A DNA stretch of 48,860 nucleotides from Chara braunii (Eukaryota > Streptophyta > Charophyceae > Charales > Characeae), in assembly GCA_003427395.1 (NCBI GenBank), contig BFEA01000610.1, positions 862,774 through 911,633 on the forward strand. The letters run 5' to 3'. A program made the translations under genes and the position numbers. A model generated the notes under the pieces. It was not told the origin of the DNA, searched no databases, and was given only the letters and a program-made list of their open reading frames with translations. Positions 1 to 9,935 of the stretch are shown here, one piece after another. Every line of letters begins with the position of its first letter. The stretch's first letter is position 1.

Positions 1-149
1 ATTGCATACACAAGACACAAGGAATTTGGATATGAAAACCCTGACACGCTACCCGAATATGCCACCCAAAACACTTCAATGAAGGCCCTATGCAAAGGTT
101 GTAACTACAAGGTAAAAGCACAATCTGAAGGGCGTAAACAGAAACCCAT

Positions 150-151
<2 letters not shown>

Positions 152-217
<66 letters not shown>

Positions 218-273
218 CTCTCTCTTTCTCTCTACTTGCTCTCTCTCTCTCTTTTTTCTCTATCTCTCTCTCA
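152..273. repeat. (TC)n microsatellite
   Basis: A pure TC dinucleotide run from about 152 to 215 continues as an interrupted TC-rich tract to about 273. Open frames across it (Ser-Leu repeats) are artefacts of the repeat. Confidence 0.97.
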
Positions 274-437
274 TAGGACATGTTTTACGTTATTTTCAAA
301 TTTGAACAATTTAAACAAAAATTAAACACTTGATTAAATAATTATCTCTATTCAAAAATTGTTTGATATACTAAAATCAAACATATATCGTGGTTTTGTT
401 TTTTTCTTTTTTCGTTTATGGTTTGATGTTTATATAG

Positions 438-1207
438 GTTTCTGAGAGACGAAGCTGAATACAACAAGTACAAACAACCAATTGCCTCGATATCTTGACC
501 AACTTCGAGCCTCAGAAGAAAAACAAGCTCGCACACGACAAATCGTTCATACTACCACAAAAGAGATTTTTGACTACATCGACCAACCAGAAAAAGATAC
601 ATCATGGATTGTTGTAGAAAAAGAATTGCTAGTAGACATACAAATACAAGAATATTTAAACAAGCAATTGCTGAATCTTTATTTGAGCGACATAGATCAA
701 CCAGAAGCAGTTGAAGCTATTCACACAGCTTTACAAAAAAAAGATGAAAACACTCGCTTCGATATTATACCTTTATTAAGAAAAGGAACAGTATATGATT
801 TGACATTACAACATGAACTTCCGCCAATTGGATCGTGCATTACATTCAAACGATGCACAAAACTTGTTAGATTTGGTTATCCACAAATAACATGTTTTAG
901 CACAAACATAAGATCTATGAATCCTACGTCAAAGTTATTACCACAACCAAATACATCTCAACATGCAGCATCAACATCATTAGATGTTAACAATCATATA
1001 AAAACGATTACCTCAGACCATAAACTACATAGTCATATTTTATCACCAACAACGCAAACAACAAAGCAAACATACAACGAAATAAATACGATAAAATTTG
1101 ATGAAGCAAGTGTTGAAGAATCAAAACCAAATACGATTCAAGCAGTTGGTAAAACTCATACATTGGAGACAAGCACAAATACTTCTTTGGGGACGACTTC
1201 AAATTAA
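438..1207 (+). pseudogene. Unrecognised exon-like open frame at the left of the Helitron-like element
   Basis: The frame is open from about 446 to a TAA at 1205-1207, giving roughly 250 codons, but it has no ATG in its first half. It follows a T-rich pyrimidine tract ending in TATATAG at 437, which looks like a 3' splice site, so I read it as an exon rather than a complete gene. The product is hydrophilic, with an acidic N-terminal half (segments DYIDQPEKD and DIDQPEAVEAI) and a Ser/Thr/Asn-rich C-terminal half. I do not recognise a family. It lies in the same AT-rich stretch and on the same strand as the DUF6570/Pif1/Ulp1 coding remnants, so it may belong to that element (inference). It could also be an unrelated host exon. 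Confidence 0.35.
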
Positions 1208-2539
1208 ACAGCAAGCATCAACGGCGTGGTGAATGGAGCGAGTCCACAAGATATGGCGCACCTAGGAGCAGTTAAAAGACGAAAATGCAAGTGATTGTAA
1301 CGACTCCTTAGAATTTTTTAAAATTAACAACAAAATCAAATAAACTATATTTTTATACTTTAATAAAATAACAAGTACATTTTTTGATAAATTTTCATTA
1401 TAAAAAACTGTTTCTTTTTTTTTATGAAGATCAATTTTTATTTTTTAAGCAATTTAGCATGTAAACTTGTGCTCAATCATACACATGCACATACACAAAC
1501 ATACTCTTCATTCTTTTTCTTTTACTCCGTAATCCTTTTCTCCCACTCTTTTCTTCTTATTACCCCCCTCCCCCCTCTTTTTCTTTTAACTCTTGCTCAT
1601 ATCTATTAACAAAAAAAACAATAATTATGAAAAATTAAAAAACTAACATATTTGAATGATTATCTTTCGTTTGTGTGTTGCAGATTCTCAATTATTAAAT
1701 ACGATATATCATTACATATCTATTTCAAAGTGTATGTAACATGTCTTCAAGCCATCAAAGTTGTCAATTGCTTCTCAAAAGGCTACATTCATAAATCATT
1801 CAAACCATGCGACATCTTCAAAGATTATTAGAAATTCAAGAAATGATAAGAACAACATACACTCTCGATTCATCTTTTCGACATATACAAACAAATATGC
1901 AGCTTCATGATAAAACTACACAGACAGAAAATCAAGTATCGACTACAATTAATTGTTCAACAAATTACTTTTAACTTCCTCCAATCAAAACATGGTGTTA
2001 TGATCCGATCATGATACTTCTCATCCAATACAAAGATTCATCGACTACGACTAGTAATGACCAAATTTTTTATTAATATATTCAATATACATTTTTTCAA
2101 CAAATAAAATTTTTAATTATTTTTATATTACTATATATTTCGATTTAACTTCTTCATTTTCTGCTAATCATCAACAAATTATTATTTCATTTTATAACTT
2201 CTTCATTTTCTCTCTATTTCTTATTTTTCTTTTTTTCGCTTAATCATCAATAATTTATTATTTAGTTTTATATATCCAACAACATTTAATTCATACTCAT
2301 ATTCTTTTTTATTGTTTTCTTTATGTATATATGATTGATTGACTTTTTTGCATGATATCATATGACAAACGCTCAAGAATCACCTCAAAGGTGCGTGTCT
2401 ACATATGTTATTTTTAAAAATATATTTCATTACATTTTTAAAATTATATTATTATTTATAATTTTGAGCACTTTTAAAATAATACCAAATGAATTCAATA
2501 AATCATAATTCCTCAAATAATATTATAAGCAATTTAATA
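1208..2539. other. AT-rich stretch with one possible small exon
   Basis: Mostly A/T-rich, with pyrimidine tracts around 1400-1600 and 2100-2340. At 1670-1682 there is a good 3' splice-site-like sequence (TTTGTGTGTTGCAG). Downstream, from the ATG at 1807, a 56-codon frame runs to a stop near 1974 (starts MRHLQRLLEIQEMIRTTY). No family is recognised. Nothing else is supported here. Confidence 0.4.
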
Positions 2540-2790
2540 ACAAAATAGAAAGAATATTTACAAAAATATAGAGAAACATACCATTCACATATTGAAACAA
2601 TAGATGCAAAAGAAAAATGTTTAAAAAAAAAACGCGAAACATATAATAGTAATGAACATAAAAAATAAACACATTTGGAAAAACAACGACAAACATATCA
2701 TAATAATAAACAACATATTTAAAAAAAAAGACGAATTGCATATCATAACGAAAACACACAACATTATAAAAAATATGAAAATTTATTTAA
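2540..2790 (+). pseudogene. Lys/Arg-rich N-terminal repeats of the Helitron-like protein
   Basis: One forward frame reads repeated units of the type K-R/Q-R-x-x-Y-x-x-N (KKRETYNSNEHKK, EKQRQTYHNNKQHI, KKRRIAYHNEN), interrupted by stops. Similar basic, probably helical repeats commonly precede the DUF6570 domain in eukaryotic Helitron-type proteins (family knowledge). The tract ends in an (AC)n run at 2792-2816. The start codon cannot be placed. Confidence 0.5.
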
Positions 2791-2791
2791 A

Positions 2792-2816
2792 ACACACACA
2801 CACACACACACACACA
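2792..2816. repeat. (AC)n microsatellite
   Basis: Perfect AC run of about 12 units between the Lys/Arg-rich coding remnant and the 54-bp tandem repeats. Confidence 0.95.
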
Positions 2817-2837
2817 AAAACCTAACTTAAAAGGAAT

Positions 2838-2992
2838 TCCAATTAGCCACACACGTTTAAAAACACTCGCCCGTCAACAACCAAAACAAATTTCAATTAA
2901 ACATACACGTTTAAAAACACTCGCCCGTCAACAACCAAAACAAATTTCAATTAAACATACACGTTTGAAAACACTCGCACGTCAAGAACAAT
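2838..2992 (+). repeat. 54-bp tandem repeat, nearly three copies
   Basis: The unit (TTTCAATTAA, then ACATACACGT, then a segment with ACTCGCCCGTCA, then ACAACCAAAACAAA) is 54 bp, exactly 18 codons. Copies start near 2838, 2891 and 2945. In one frame all copies are open and give an 18-residue repeat containing HTRLKTLARQ. The length in whole codons fits expansion inside a coding sequence. Confidence 0.9.
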
Positions 2993-3049
2993 CTATAATA
3001 AAGATTTTCTTTCAGGCTTTCAACCTATTACACAAGAAAAAAAACAACA

Positions 3050-3967
3050 ATTTATGAAGAACTAATACATAAATTAAATCCAACTTCTTTAGCGGAAGGA
3101 ATATGTTTTGTATGTGAAAAATTTCAACTACAATCTGATTTGTACACTTATTCTGTAGAAGATGATGAAACATTGCAACGTATGCAAGTATGTTTATATT
3201 GTCCAGAGGACAACTTACCAATAGATTTAAAACAATATTATGATTGCTCAAATATATGACCAGCATTCACAAATATCATGCTTTCAAGAGCGGGCATAAA
3301 AATCACTGATAAAAATATCGCATTTAATATATGCGTAAATTGCAACATATCATTGTTTAAAAAACAAAATGAACCACGACTCCCAAAATTTGTCATCGCT
3401 AATCATTTTTTTATTTGTCGTTTACCATCTACAATCCCCTCTCCAACATGGCCAGAAATAGTAATGACAAGTCTGATCACTTTATTAGCACAACCAAAAA
3501 TTATGAGAGGTGGATTACATCGAGCTATTTGTTCATATTTATTAATTTTCAACGCTATTCCAGGACCACCAGCAACTTTATTGCCACTCCAACTTAATAC
3601 AGATGCAATTTATAGAATAATTTTAGCTGGAACTTTTACAAATGATCAATTTACAAAAATAAAAAAATTACATGCTGTACGACATCATGTTGTTCTAAGA
3701 TTACTTTTGTTTTATAAAATAAATAATCATTTTTATAATGATATAGAACTCAATAAATCTCTACTTAACGAAATTTTAATAAAAACTTATGATTTTATTC
3801 TTTCTTCAGTTATTGATCATATAAACGATGAACATACAGCTAAAAATATAGACAATGAACAAGACGCAATAAACGCTAATACAGACTGTTCTGATGAAAA
3901 AACTTACATCGAAAAACCAGTAATTTTTAGTTATTTAACAGCAACAATTGATGATTTTATAGAATAA
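3050..3967 (+). pseudogene. Cys-rich segment plus DUF6570-like domain of a Helitron-type protein
   Basis: The frame around 3100 reads CFVCEKF and CLYCPED. After a TGA at 3257-3259 it continues from the ATG at 3278 as a 229-codon open frame to 3967. That frame contains ICVNCNISLF, then PKFVIANHFF, then a segment with TSLITLLAQPKIMRGG. The paired-cysteine motif followed by P-x-(5)-AN-x-(5)-P is the signature layout of DUF6570, which sits before the replication initiator in many Helitron-type proteins (family knowledge). The TGA may have been CGA or TGG. The C-terminal part is acidic and Asn-rich. Function of the domain is not established. It is the longest intact module before the helicase. Confidence 0.62.
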
Positions 3968-4029
3968 CAAATTATACACCAACATATTAAAAAAATTAAT
4001 AATACAAGTATTTTTTGAATAAATTCTTC

Positions 4030-4928
4030 TTCAAAATTTGCAAATGCATTTGATCCAACATTAGATGCAAAAATGTTTCCTCACCTATCAATTCCCATTT
4101 AGGAAGAGGTTTCACAAAAAAAAAAATTCGAAGAATTTCTGTATCAAAAGAACTTTGTGTGAAACATTATTGCTTACTTTGCCATAGAAAATTTGCATAA
4201 GATTATCACTACGTGTTAGCCTCATTCGACAAACTAGCACTTGATCGAGGTTACACAATGGCTAGTATAATAAATAGCATCCTTCATCATATGAACCAGT
4301 ATCAAACATTACAACAGAAGAATTACCAATTGACTTAGAAAACAATCGTCGTCGACGTTGCAGTCATCCACCATTACCTATTTCTAATACAGTAAATACA
4401 TTTTAAAAAACTATCGAATGTAGTGCAGCATACAAAGAACAAGTTGCTGGTCCATTGTGTGCTTTATATATAATTTGACAATCTTGTGCATATACAAGTC
4501 ACTATTACCCTTTTTTAAGCCTTAATCAAATGATCAAACAACTTTAAGAAAACACAGAAACTAAATGCATCATAGAACACGACAATAATGCTTATGTCGT
4601 CATTCATCCTTTAAACGATTATAAATTTAGTCCACATTCTTTATCATCACTTTCTCTCTACACATTCACTTCACATTATTTTAGAAAAAAATATTTTTTA
4701 TCTTCTCCAAATAATTTAATGTTTACCAAAGATCATCCATTATATAAATCAAAATATCTCGGTCGATATAGAATTCCACGAATACAACATATTCCATCAG
4801 GATCTCGCATTCCGCTCTATGAAACATGCAAAACACAAGAAGAATTAAATCGTCATGCTCAACTAACTCTACTATTATTCAAACAATTTCGCAACCTTCA
4901 AGATTTATTACCTAAAAACAGTGACTGA
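4030..4928 (+). pseudogene. Remnant of the Helitron replication-initiator region
   Basis: At 4042-4110 the translation reads FDPTLDAKMFPHLSIP with a glycine-rich turn in the next frame, matching the FPxLFPxGxGG start of the Helitron_like_N domain. From 4719 to 4928 an open frame reads HPLYKSKYLGRYRIPR, IPSGSRIPLYET and LLLFKQFRNLQDL, which fits the region following the initiator. Between these are at least three stops (TAA near 4404, TGA near 4477, TAA near 4543) and no recognisable HUH catalytic motif, so the nuclease is absent or unreadable. Intact proteins normally need more sequence between the two conserved ends than is present here, so an internal deletion is likely. Confidence 0.55.
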
Positions 4929-5068
4929 CAAACAAAATTCCTTCAATATTACAATATCATGCCTATTTTTGTTCGTTCTATTAACCTCAATATGCAAGAT
5001 TACCATATCACACGAAAACAAGCAGCCGAAGTCTAATCAAACGATCAACTTACGCAACAACAGATACA

Positions 5069-5482
5069 ATGCAAGAAGATGATACCACTCCAACAATCAG
5101 TGACAAAAACATTACGAATCAAGACTATGATGATTGTTGCTTTCGTAATCCAGACAACATAGATTTTATAAATGATTTACAAAATTCAACAAAAACACTA
5201 AACGATATTATTCATTTCTCAATGATTCCTACACCACAACCATTTAGCAAACATAAAACATTTTCATATCATACACTCATGATTCAAACAGCACAAGAAA
5301 CATCCAAAACATACAAAAATATAAATAAAAAAACAAACCTTTATCAGATATATTCAAAACATAAATTTTCAACGACATTTCAACATTACAAGCATGACAA
5401 AAAACTCATAATCTTACCAACACTAATGAATCTTCATTACAGTACCCAGAAAATCATCCTTGGCATGATATACCTCAACTAA
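5069..5482 (+). pseudogene. Linker between initiator and helicase of the Helitron-like element
   Basis: This 137-codon open frame starts at ATG 5069 (MQEDDTTPTISDKNITN) and lies between the initiator remnant and the helicase. It is polar and Asn/Thr/Lys-rich with no motif I recognise. Position and strand suggest it is the inter-domain linker of the same protein, ending by frame break just before the helicase frame at 5524. Confidence 0.45.
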
Positions 5483-5523
5483 CTCGAGTAAAATTACTAA
5501 CAAATGTTTTACAATCATCAACC

Positions 5524-7403
5524 ATGATATATCCACAACAATCCAAAACAAAATTTCAAAACAATAAAATTTTCCGTACAATATCGGAAATGTCAAAACA
5601 ATTTCAACTTACAAAAAACCCACATAAAGCTTTCGCTCTTGCAGCATCAAGTCTTTTAAAAACATGGAATAATCAAGAAGAGCATAATGATAAACTAGAA
5701 CATACAACATTAAATGATATCAAAGAAAAAATTAAAAAACAACAACTCTTAATGTTTCTAACAGGAGAAGCGAGAACAGGAAAGTCACACGTCATTGCGG
5801 TCATCCCAGCTTTTTGCAGTGCTTGGCAAAGACAAAACACAGTTGCAAAAACAGTTTTTACAGGAAAACCAGTAATCAGAATTTATGGAAACATAATTCA
5901 TAGTTGGATCGGCATGCATAATTTTGAAAAAGAACATACCTTCGAACAACGCAGTGCAAATTTTAAAGGAATTCCAGGTTTTTCTTCAGAACTTCAACTT
6001 CTTATAATCGACGAAATTAATATAATGAATAAAGAACAACCAGTCAAGCTAGATCTAACATTACGAGCAGAAAGAAAAATAGATTTGTCATTCGCAGGAT
6101 TACATATTATTATGTCAGGCGATTGGTTTCAAATGCCACCAGTTATGTGTACCCTATTATACGAAGAACCAACAAAAAAACAAACATCTACTACATTTGA
6201 TGACGAAGGATTCAAACTTTATCGACTTTTTAAAACAATCATTATCTTAGATGAAAATGTCATTTTCATATCAGACTCCCCTTGGGGAGAAGGATGTTCT
6301 AAAGCTCGCAAAGGCATTTGGACTGATGAATTTATTGAGATAATAAACTCACGAATACATTTTATCTGAACCATAAGAAACTGCTCAACCATCAAAATCA
6401 ATAAACATTAACAAAACACCCATATATGCCACACCAGATAACGACACACGAACAAACATCATTCATTCATATACACAAGCACTAACCAAACAATTACCTC
6501 AAAATCATTATCCGATACATATTTTAGCAGATTTCGGCAAAACATTCAAAAATAAAAATAAAGACGATATTCGTTTCATAATGTCCCTGCCAGACAACGT
6601 GTTAGGACGCTACGCACCATTTTTAGACCTCATTCCAGGCATGCCAATTGTATTTACACAAAACATTGACCCTAATAGAGGCATGGCCAATGACACATTT
6701 GGAATTTTTCATTCGTTATAATTTCATCCAAAAACACAATTTCGACTTATTCATGATAATGCAGCATTCATTCATGTGTTTTTTCTAAATCAACCTCCTC
6801 AACTTGCATTGGTTCGAATACCAAATAGAACTGGATTTGAATTCTTCTTATATACATCCAAAGCTAAACTACATAAAGACATTTACCCAGTTTTTTTTTA
6901 ACGTTCAAGGCGTTCAGTACAAGTATCATTACCACGCATTCCATTTTCTCCACAACGAACATACACATTATATCCAAAACAATTCTCATTTATTTCTGCA
7001 ATCGCTTCCACACTATATAAAGTGCAAGGAGAAACCCTAACCTCAATGGTCCTTGCAGATTATAAAGTTTTATCAACACCAGAAAAGAGGAAAAAAAAAC
7101 GTACCCCAACAATAATACATCGCAGTATCTCGCGTGATAAATCGCTATGCTTTCACAACCCTCAAACCATTAAGAAAATTACTTACAAAATTTTTCAAAC
7201 CTGATGAAAATGTATTACAAGAAGATGACAGACTTACAACCATTGCACAAAAAATACTCAAAACTCACTTCATACAAAATTTGTTCCAACATATACTTTT
7301 AACATCAAACACAAATCAAAAAAATATTCAAACAAACACACCATCACTACAACCACCAACAACAACAAACCAAACAAAACCAAAACAACCAACCATTCAT
7401 TAA
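5524..7403 (+). pseudogene. Pif1-family DNA helicase domain, broken by stops and frameshifts
   Basis: The intact N-terminal half (281 codons, 5524-6369) has motif I GEARTGKS at residues 81-88, motif II LLIIDEI with D163-E164, and motif III GDWFQMPPV at 199-207. These are Walker A, Walker B and the Pif1 GDxxQLPPV box. The C-terminal half continues in another frame with GRYAPFLDLIPGMPIVFTQN, then YKVQGETL (codons 7016-7039). It then shifts frame once more to YIAVSRVINRYAF, the Pif1 YVALSRV motif. In-frame stops are at 6719-6721, 6899-6901 (inside a T9 run) and 7113-7115. Motif I carries Arg where Pif1 proteins usually have a Gly (GxAGTGKS). An intact copy would unwind DNA during rolling-circle transposition. 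This copy cannot make a full helicase. Confidence 0.85.
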
Positions 7404-7424
7404 CTAATTCAAGACAAAATCGCC

Positions 7425-8240
7425 ATGCCAAATTTCATTTGTTTGTCAGATGATCCAAACATAATACCATTTTCAAACAACACAAACGAATGTTTATACA
7501 TAAATTTCTCTTTAAAAAATATAAACACAGCACATATCAATCATCAACATCACATTCACAAACTACACAATCAATCCTTCACACCCCAACTTTATCTATT
7601 ATTGAACAAACAAATGAAAATTTTGATGATGAAAATATAATTTCAATCTCAATCGATTCTGAATCATGTTTATGCTGAACTAATAATAGATAAAACCACA
7701 ACTATCTTCATTGCAAACACATTCACATACACCCAAGGTATAGCAAAAAAAGATTACCCCTATGTTGATCGACAAATTAAAAAAAGAAATAGACTTCGAC
7801 CATTCGCAACACTCACTCATTTCTTCATTCCAATAAACATAAATAACAATCATTGGACACTTTGATGTTTAAATCTCGAAACACAAACTGTATACTATTA
7901 TGATAGTCTTTCAACTACTAATACAACATTTTTCCCAAACATCAAACAATGGTTATCCACTCGTACAGATTGCTTACACATACTGCAAAATGCACCTACT
8001 ACAATCTTACAAGGACCTCAACAAACTACTTCACATGATTGTGGGGTTTTTATCCTCGGCATGCTTCGACATCTTATGCTACCTAACTCACTTTCACATA
8101 TTAATGATTTCTCCCAAATAGATATGTCTCTATATAAGGCATTTGTTCATAACGAACTTTGCCTTTACACCCTCAATGAAATCACACCACACTCACACAC
8201 TACAACCATCTCGCCACTACAACTACTTTGTCAAATATAA
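7425..8240 (+). pseudogene. Ulp1/C48-type cysteine protease with one in-frame TGA
   Basis: From 7641 to the TAA at 8238-8240 the frame is open except for a TGA at 7863-7865. The Ulp1 catalytic set is readable: His in HWTL (codon 7851-7853), Asp in YYYDSL (7902-7904), Gln in QGPQQTTS and Cys in DCGVFIL (8040-8042). The stop falls in HWTL-stop-CLNLE, where Trp is a common residue, so TGG to TGA is the simplest cause. An upstream piece of the same frame (7425-7640) is Asn/His-rich and ends in TAA. Ulp1-like proteases cleave SUMO or SUMO-like tags, and transposon-borne copies are known in several eukaryotic element classes. Here the gene directly follows the helicase on the same strand, so I take it as element cargo. 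A protease of a different element is also possible. Confidence 0.8.
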
Positions 8241-8275
8241 TCAATTCATTAATCAACAACAAAATATTTATTTAA

Positions 8276-8722
8276 CAACAAAACAACTTACAACAACAAA
8301 CACCCAAACACACACATAGACGACATATGGACCAAGATTCAAGGATCTCCAACTTCATCATCAACTAAGAATCAAGGTATGTCAATTTTTTTGTTTTGTT
8401 TTTTTCCCTTTTTCTCTCTTTCTCTCTCTCGCTCTCTCTCCTACCCCCCTCTTCAACCACCACACACATCTTTTTGTTTTTGACTGTTCTATAATTTGTT
8501 CTTCCGTTTTTTACATCTGAATCTTTTTTTTTCCCTTTCATTTTTCACAACCGTGTGTGTCACGCCTTAATGAGAAAACAACTTACAACAATAAACACTC
8601 AAATACAGACATATACGACATATTAACCAAGATTCAAGGACCACCAACCTCAACATCAACTAAGAATCAAGGTACGTCAAATATCTACTACATCTCTATA
8701 CACATTTCTATAATCTTGTTCC

Positions 8723-8784
<62 letters not shown>

Positions 8785-8937
8785 CTCTCTCTCTCCCCCC
8801 CCCCCCTCCCTTCCCCTCCCCCCCCCATGAGCATCTCTTGTTTTTTACTGTTTTATATTATTTTTTCTTTCATTTTTCACATCTAAATTCTTTTTTTTTT
8901 CCCCCTCTTCGTTTTTCACAACCATGTATATCACAAC
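8276..8937 (+). repeat. Tandem duplication, about 290-bp unit, with splice-donor-like ends
   Basis: A segment starting AAAACAACTTACAACAA recurs at 8279 and 8575. In both copies it ends in AAGAATCAAG followed by GTATGTC or GTACGTC, a good 5' splice-site pattern, then a CT-rich tract and a shared tail ending in TTTTTCACAACC-TGT. The second copy has an expanded (CT)n run at 8725-8800. No long frame is present. These could be duplicated exons of the neighbouring element. Confidence 0.75.
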
Positions 8938-9060
8938 CTGTCTCTTATACACATCTAGATGTGTATAAGAGACAGGGCTTATACTAATTTTTCTTTCATT
9001 TTTCACATCTAAATTCTTTTTTTTTTCCCCCTCTTCGTTTTTCACAACCATGTATATCAC
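8862..9060 (+). repeat. 73-bp direct repeat flanking the adapter
   Basis: Positions 8862-8934 and 8988-9060 are identical over 73 bp, including a T10 run. The sequence between is the adapter plus a few bases. A more diverged relative lies at about 8484-8560, so the unit belongs to the upstream tandem repeat. The exact duplication around an adapter points to a local misassembly. Confidence 0.95.
8938..8975. other. Nextera/Tn5 mosaic-end junction adapter left in the assembly
   Basis: Positions 8938-8956 read CTGTCTCTTATACACATCT and 8957-8975 read AGATGTGTATAAGAGACAG, a perfect 38-bp palindrome. These are the two 19-bp mosaic ends of engineered Tn5. Joined this way they are the Nextera mate-pair circularisation adapter. 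On the minus strand it translates to VSYTHLDVYKRQ, a well-known contaminant peptide. It is a laboratory sequence, not part of the genome. Confidence 0.98.
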
Positions 9061-9935
9061 GCCTATAAGCATGGAACCCACTCATTTCGCAACGACTACA
9101 CCTTCCCTTCGTCGACCCCCTACAGCTACGGCGCATTAACAAAAAAACCCCGAAGCCGATATATGACCCAAACACTAGTGGTTTCATACCATACAAATTA
9201 GCTAAATCCCACACATTCCAACGCTAACACATCAAATACACACAAACATCCTAAGTACCACACGAACATCATGCACCAATCAGTCTACTTCTAAACCTCA
9301 ACCAAAATCATCTCCTTCACCAATCAAGCATATACATACTACGGGTTGCGCACCCGTGCTCTCACGGTAGGTCAATGTGAGAGAGAGAGAGAGAAAGAGA
9401 GATGGACATGGGTCTGGCTCCACTACTCACATGTGCAAAAAACATGAAATATGACGGTCAATCTTCAACAAGGTTAGCAAAAGATCCATGCTCATTTTGC
9501 TCGCTTGGTGTTTACCTATCATACAAACGACAAAATTAATAAATTGAATAATTATAAACAAGAACATCAGTTTACAATCATTATCATGGTAACTAATCAC
9601 TCTACCTTCCCACAAAAGTCGAAGGATCCAGTAAATATGATCTTCAAAAAAGAGTATTATGTCTGTATCGGCTTGCTTCGTTGAACTTTCACTGATTCAT
9701 CAAGAGGTTGCACCCAAACAGAAGCGGCATCCAAATAATTTTTTCTCTCCCTCCTTTTTCTACATTATCATCTTCTTTCGACATTAGCTCTCTTACTTGT
9801 TGCCCTCTCCCTCTTTCTTTTCTCTTTTCCACTCTCCTAGGTTCCTCCATCTCTTTACTTCTAACTCACCGCAACTTGTTTTCTTTGCTCGGTATTGCAC
9901 GTCACTACACATGCAACTGCCGTCGTAACCCGAAA
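9061..9935. other. No gene seen
   Basis: Mixed-composition DNA with a short GA run at 9378-9402 and pyrimidine-rich patches at 9728-9860. No frame with recognisable similarity and no RNA gene seen. Confidence 0.6.

Larger units (their letters stand above)
2540..8240 (+). mobile_element. Decayed Helitron-like element (DUF6570, Pif1 helicase, Ulp1-type protease)
   Basis: Successive plus-strand coding remnants keep the order seen in Helitron-related proteins: Lys/Arg-rich K-R-x-x-Y-x-x-N repeats, a Cys-rich segment plus DUF6570-like domain, a FPHL box and the region downstream of the replication initiator, then a Pif1-family helicase. A Ulp1/C48-like cysteine protease follows. The frame is broken by stops and shifts in nearly every module, so the copy is dead. 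I could not find the HUH rolling-circle motif. The distance from the FPHL box (near 4078) to the HPLYKSKYLGRY segment (4738) is only about 220 codons, so part of the initiator is probably deleted. I could not define the termini (5' TC, 3' hairpin plus CTRR). Boundaries given are those of recognisable coding. Confidence 0.72.

Noticed and set aside
79-276. Ser-Leu-rich frame as a small protein
   Set aside because: It is the translation of a (TC)n microsatellite. The same applies to frames at 8557, 21823, 22202, 34361 and 44247.
2540-8240. A variant genetic code (stops read as amino acids)
   Set aside because: Frameshifts accompany the stops, and the eL42 gene uses a standard stop and code.
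2540-8240. A Polinton/Maverick or virus-derived element because of the cysteine protease
   Set aside because: No DNA polymerase B, integrase, packaging ATPase or capsid is visible. Helicase and DUF6570 fit a Helitron-like element.
8845-9081. Minus-strand protein containing VSYTHLDVYKRQ
   Set aside because: The peptide is the translated Tn5 adapter, a laboratory contaminant.
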